Origin: Candidatus Hydrogenedentota bacterium
GTDB taxonomy: Bacteria > Hydrogenedentota > Hydrogenedentia > Hydrogenedentales > CAITNO01
Reading direction: 5' to 3'
DNA: 5,917 bases
Assembly: GCA_011046175.1 (NCBI GenBank)
Contig: DSBB01000495.1
Location: forward strand, 1-5,917
This document shows, piece after piece, positions 5,202 to 5,917 of the stretch; within the stretch, counting starts at the first letter, position 1; the number at the start of each line of letters is the position of its first letter. Both the position numbers and the translations under genes were made by a program. Below the pieces are notes generated by a model, which was not told where the DNA came from, did not search any database, and was given only the letters and a program-made list of their open reading frames with translations.

Positions 5202-5917
5202 ATGAGGCTTTCCGACGACATAATGGAAAAAGAGGTTGTCGCCTTTTTGCGCGACGCGCTGGCGCAACGCTACGACGCGGCAAACATCCGCAATTACGGC
5301 GGTTTTGACGCGTTTTCAGACGCGCAATTAAGGGCGTTGCGCGATTTCGGACTGCGCCATATTTATCCGGAATGGGAGTCCCGACGCTTTCAGCAGGAAG
5401 CGTTCGACGCCTTGATGGCGCTGCTCAATAATCCGTCGCGACTCAAACCGCTTGTGGCGGTCGCGCTGAAATCGCTGTGGCGCTTTGGCAGGCGGCTTCC
5501 CCGCGCAATTGACGCAGGCAAAGAGGTTGTGCGCGCCTTCGAGGCAACGCGCGCGTTGGAACAAAACATTCTTGACCGGCTGCGCGAAACCGACTTCGAA
5601 ACAACAGAAGCATCCGACGCCGTCACGCAGGCGTTGAAAGCCATCCCGCGGCGGGATTATGAGACGTTCATAAACGACATGACCAACCTGATGCGGTTGT
5701 TGGCCGACCGCAGCCTGTTGGACACCGGCCTGGCCGTGCTGAAAGACATTGCGGCGGCCATGGAAAAACGCGCCGATTGTTACGAACCTGTTGAACTGGA
5801 AGGCGTGCGCTATGCGCTGAACATCATGGAAGAGGGCATGGCGCTTTTCGACTCCCTTGACAGCGCGGCGGTGGAAGCAGCCATCGAGGCGGTATCGCGC
5901 GTGGAACGCGATTGGTA
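5202..5917 (+). CDS. Hypothetical helical protein, 3'-partial at window edge
   Basis: An open frame starts at the ATG at 5202 and runs 238 codons to the window end without a stop. The last two bases are TA, so the next base could either continue it (Tyr) or end it (TAA/TAG). I do not recognise the family. The sequence is almost entirely predicted helix, rich in Ala, Leu, Arg, Glu and Asp. It has no signal peptide or membrane segment, so it is likely cytoplasmic. Notable stretches are ALRDFGLRHIYPEWESRRF (45-63), a basic segment LKSLWRFGRRLPRAI (89-103) and KAIPRRDYETFINDMTNLM (146-164). Amphipathic helices near 105-130 and 160-190 could form coiled-coil or bundle packing. It follows the acylphosphatase by 25 bp on the same strand with the same base-usage style, so it is probably in the same operon. 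No function is proposed. Confidence 0.75.
   Translation, partial: MRLSDDIMEKEVVAFLRDALAQRYDAANIRNYGGFDAFSDAQLRALRDFGLRHIYPEWESRRFQQEAFDALMALLNNPSRLKPLVAVALKSLWRFGRRLPRAIDAGKEVVRAFEATRALEQNILDRLRETDFETTEASDAVTQALKAIPRRDYETFINDMTNLMRLLADRSLLDTGLAVLKDIAAAMEKRADCYEPVELEGVRYALNIMEEGMALFDSLDSAAVEAAIEAVSRVERDW

Overview
The window is 5.9 kb of moderately GC-rich bacterial DNA carrying six protein-coding genes in two divergent blocks. A two-gene minus-strand block occupies 166-2390, and a plus-strand block of four genes runs from 2791 off the right edge. No rRNA, tRNA, transposase, integrase or cas gene is visible. The mix of a corrinoid-methyltransferase-like URO-D protein, a GFO/IDH/MocA oxidoreductase, and secreted HEAT-repeat and orphan secreted proteins resembles environmental PVC-type or candidate-phylum bacteria (Planctomycetota, Lentisphaerota or Hydrogenedentota). 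That placement is an inference from gene style only; no phylogenetic marker is present.

Left edge (1-165): intergenic repeat DNA. A 49-bp sequence at 1-49 is repeated exactly at 83-131 (period 82, 33-bp interval), and the second copy is bracketed by two short hairpins. The second hairpin, with its GGGTTGCGGGC prefix, recurs in opposite orientation at 2413-2432, so related REP-like elements flank the minus-strand gene pair.

Minus-strand block: a 400-aa GFO/IDH/MocA-type oxidoreductase (start at 2390) followed, with a 4-bp ATGA overlap, by a 341-aa URO-D superfamily protein. The latter lacks the HemE signature and has a zinc-site-like His-x-Asp ... Cys pattern. The pair is probably co-transcribed and translationally coupled. 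It most likely acts in catabolism of a sugar, cyclitol or methylated substrate, but the substrate cannot be read from the sequence.

Divergent intergenic region (2391-2790): 400 bp with one strong hairpin in the oxidoreductase leader, a degenerate inverted repeat, and only weak promoter candidates.

Plus-strand block: a 232-aa secreted protein of unknown function; a 450-aa secreted protein with a small N-terminal domain and a HEAT-like helical repeat; an acylphosphatase that starts with GTG inside the end of the HEAT gene; and a partial all-helical hypothetical protein open to the window end. Spacings of 66 bp, -20 bp and 25 bp suggest one operon. I see no convincing evidence of a wholly new system. 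The points most worth checking are the repeat array at the left edge, the inverted REP-like pair around the URO-D/GFO unit, and the variant metal site.
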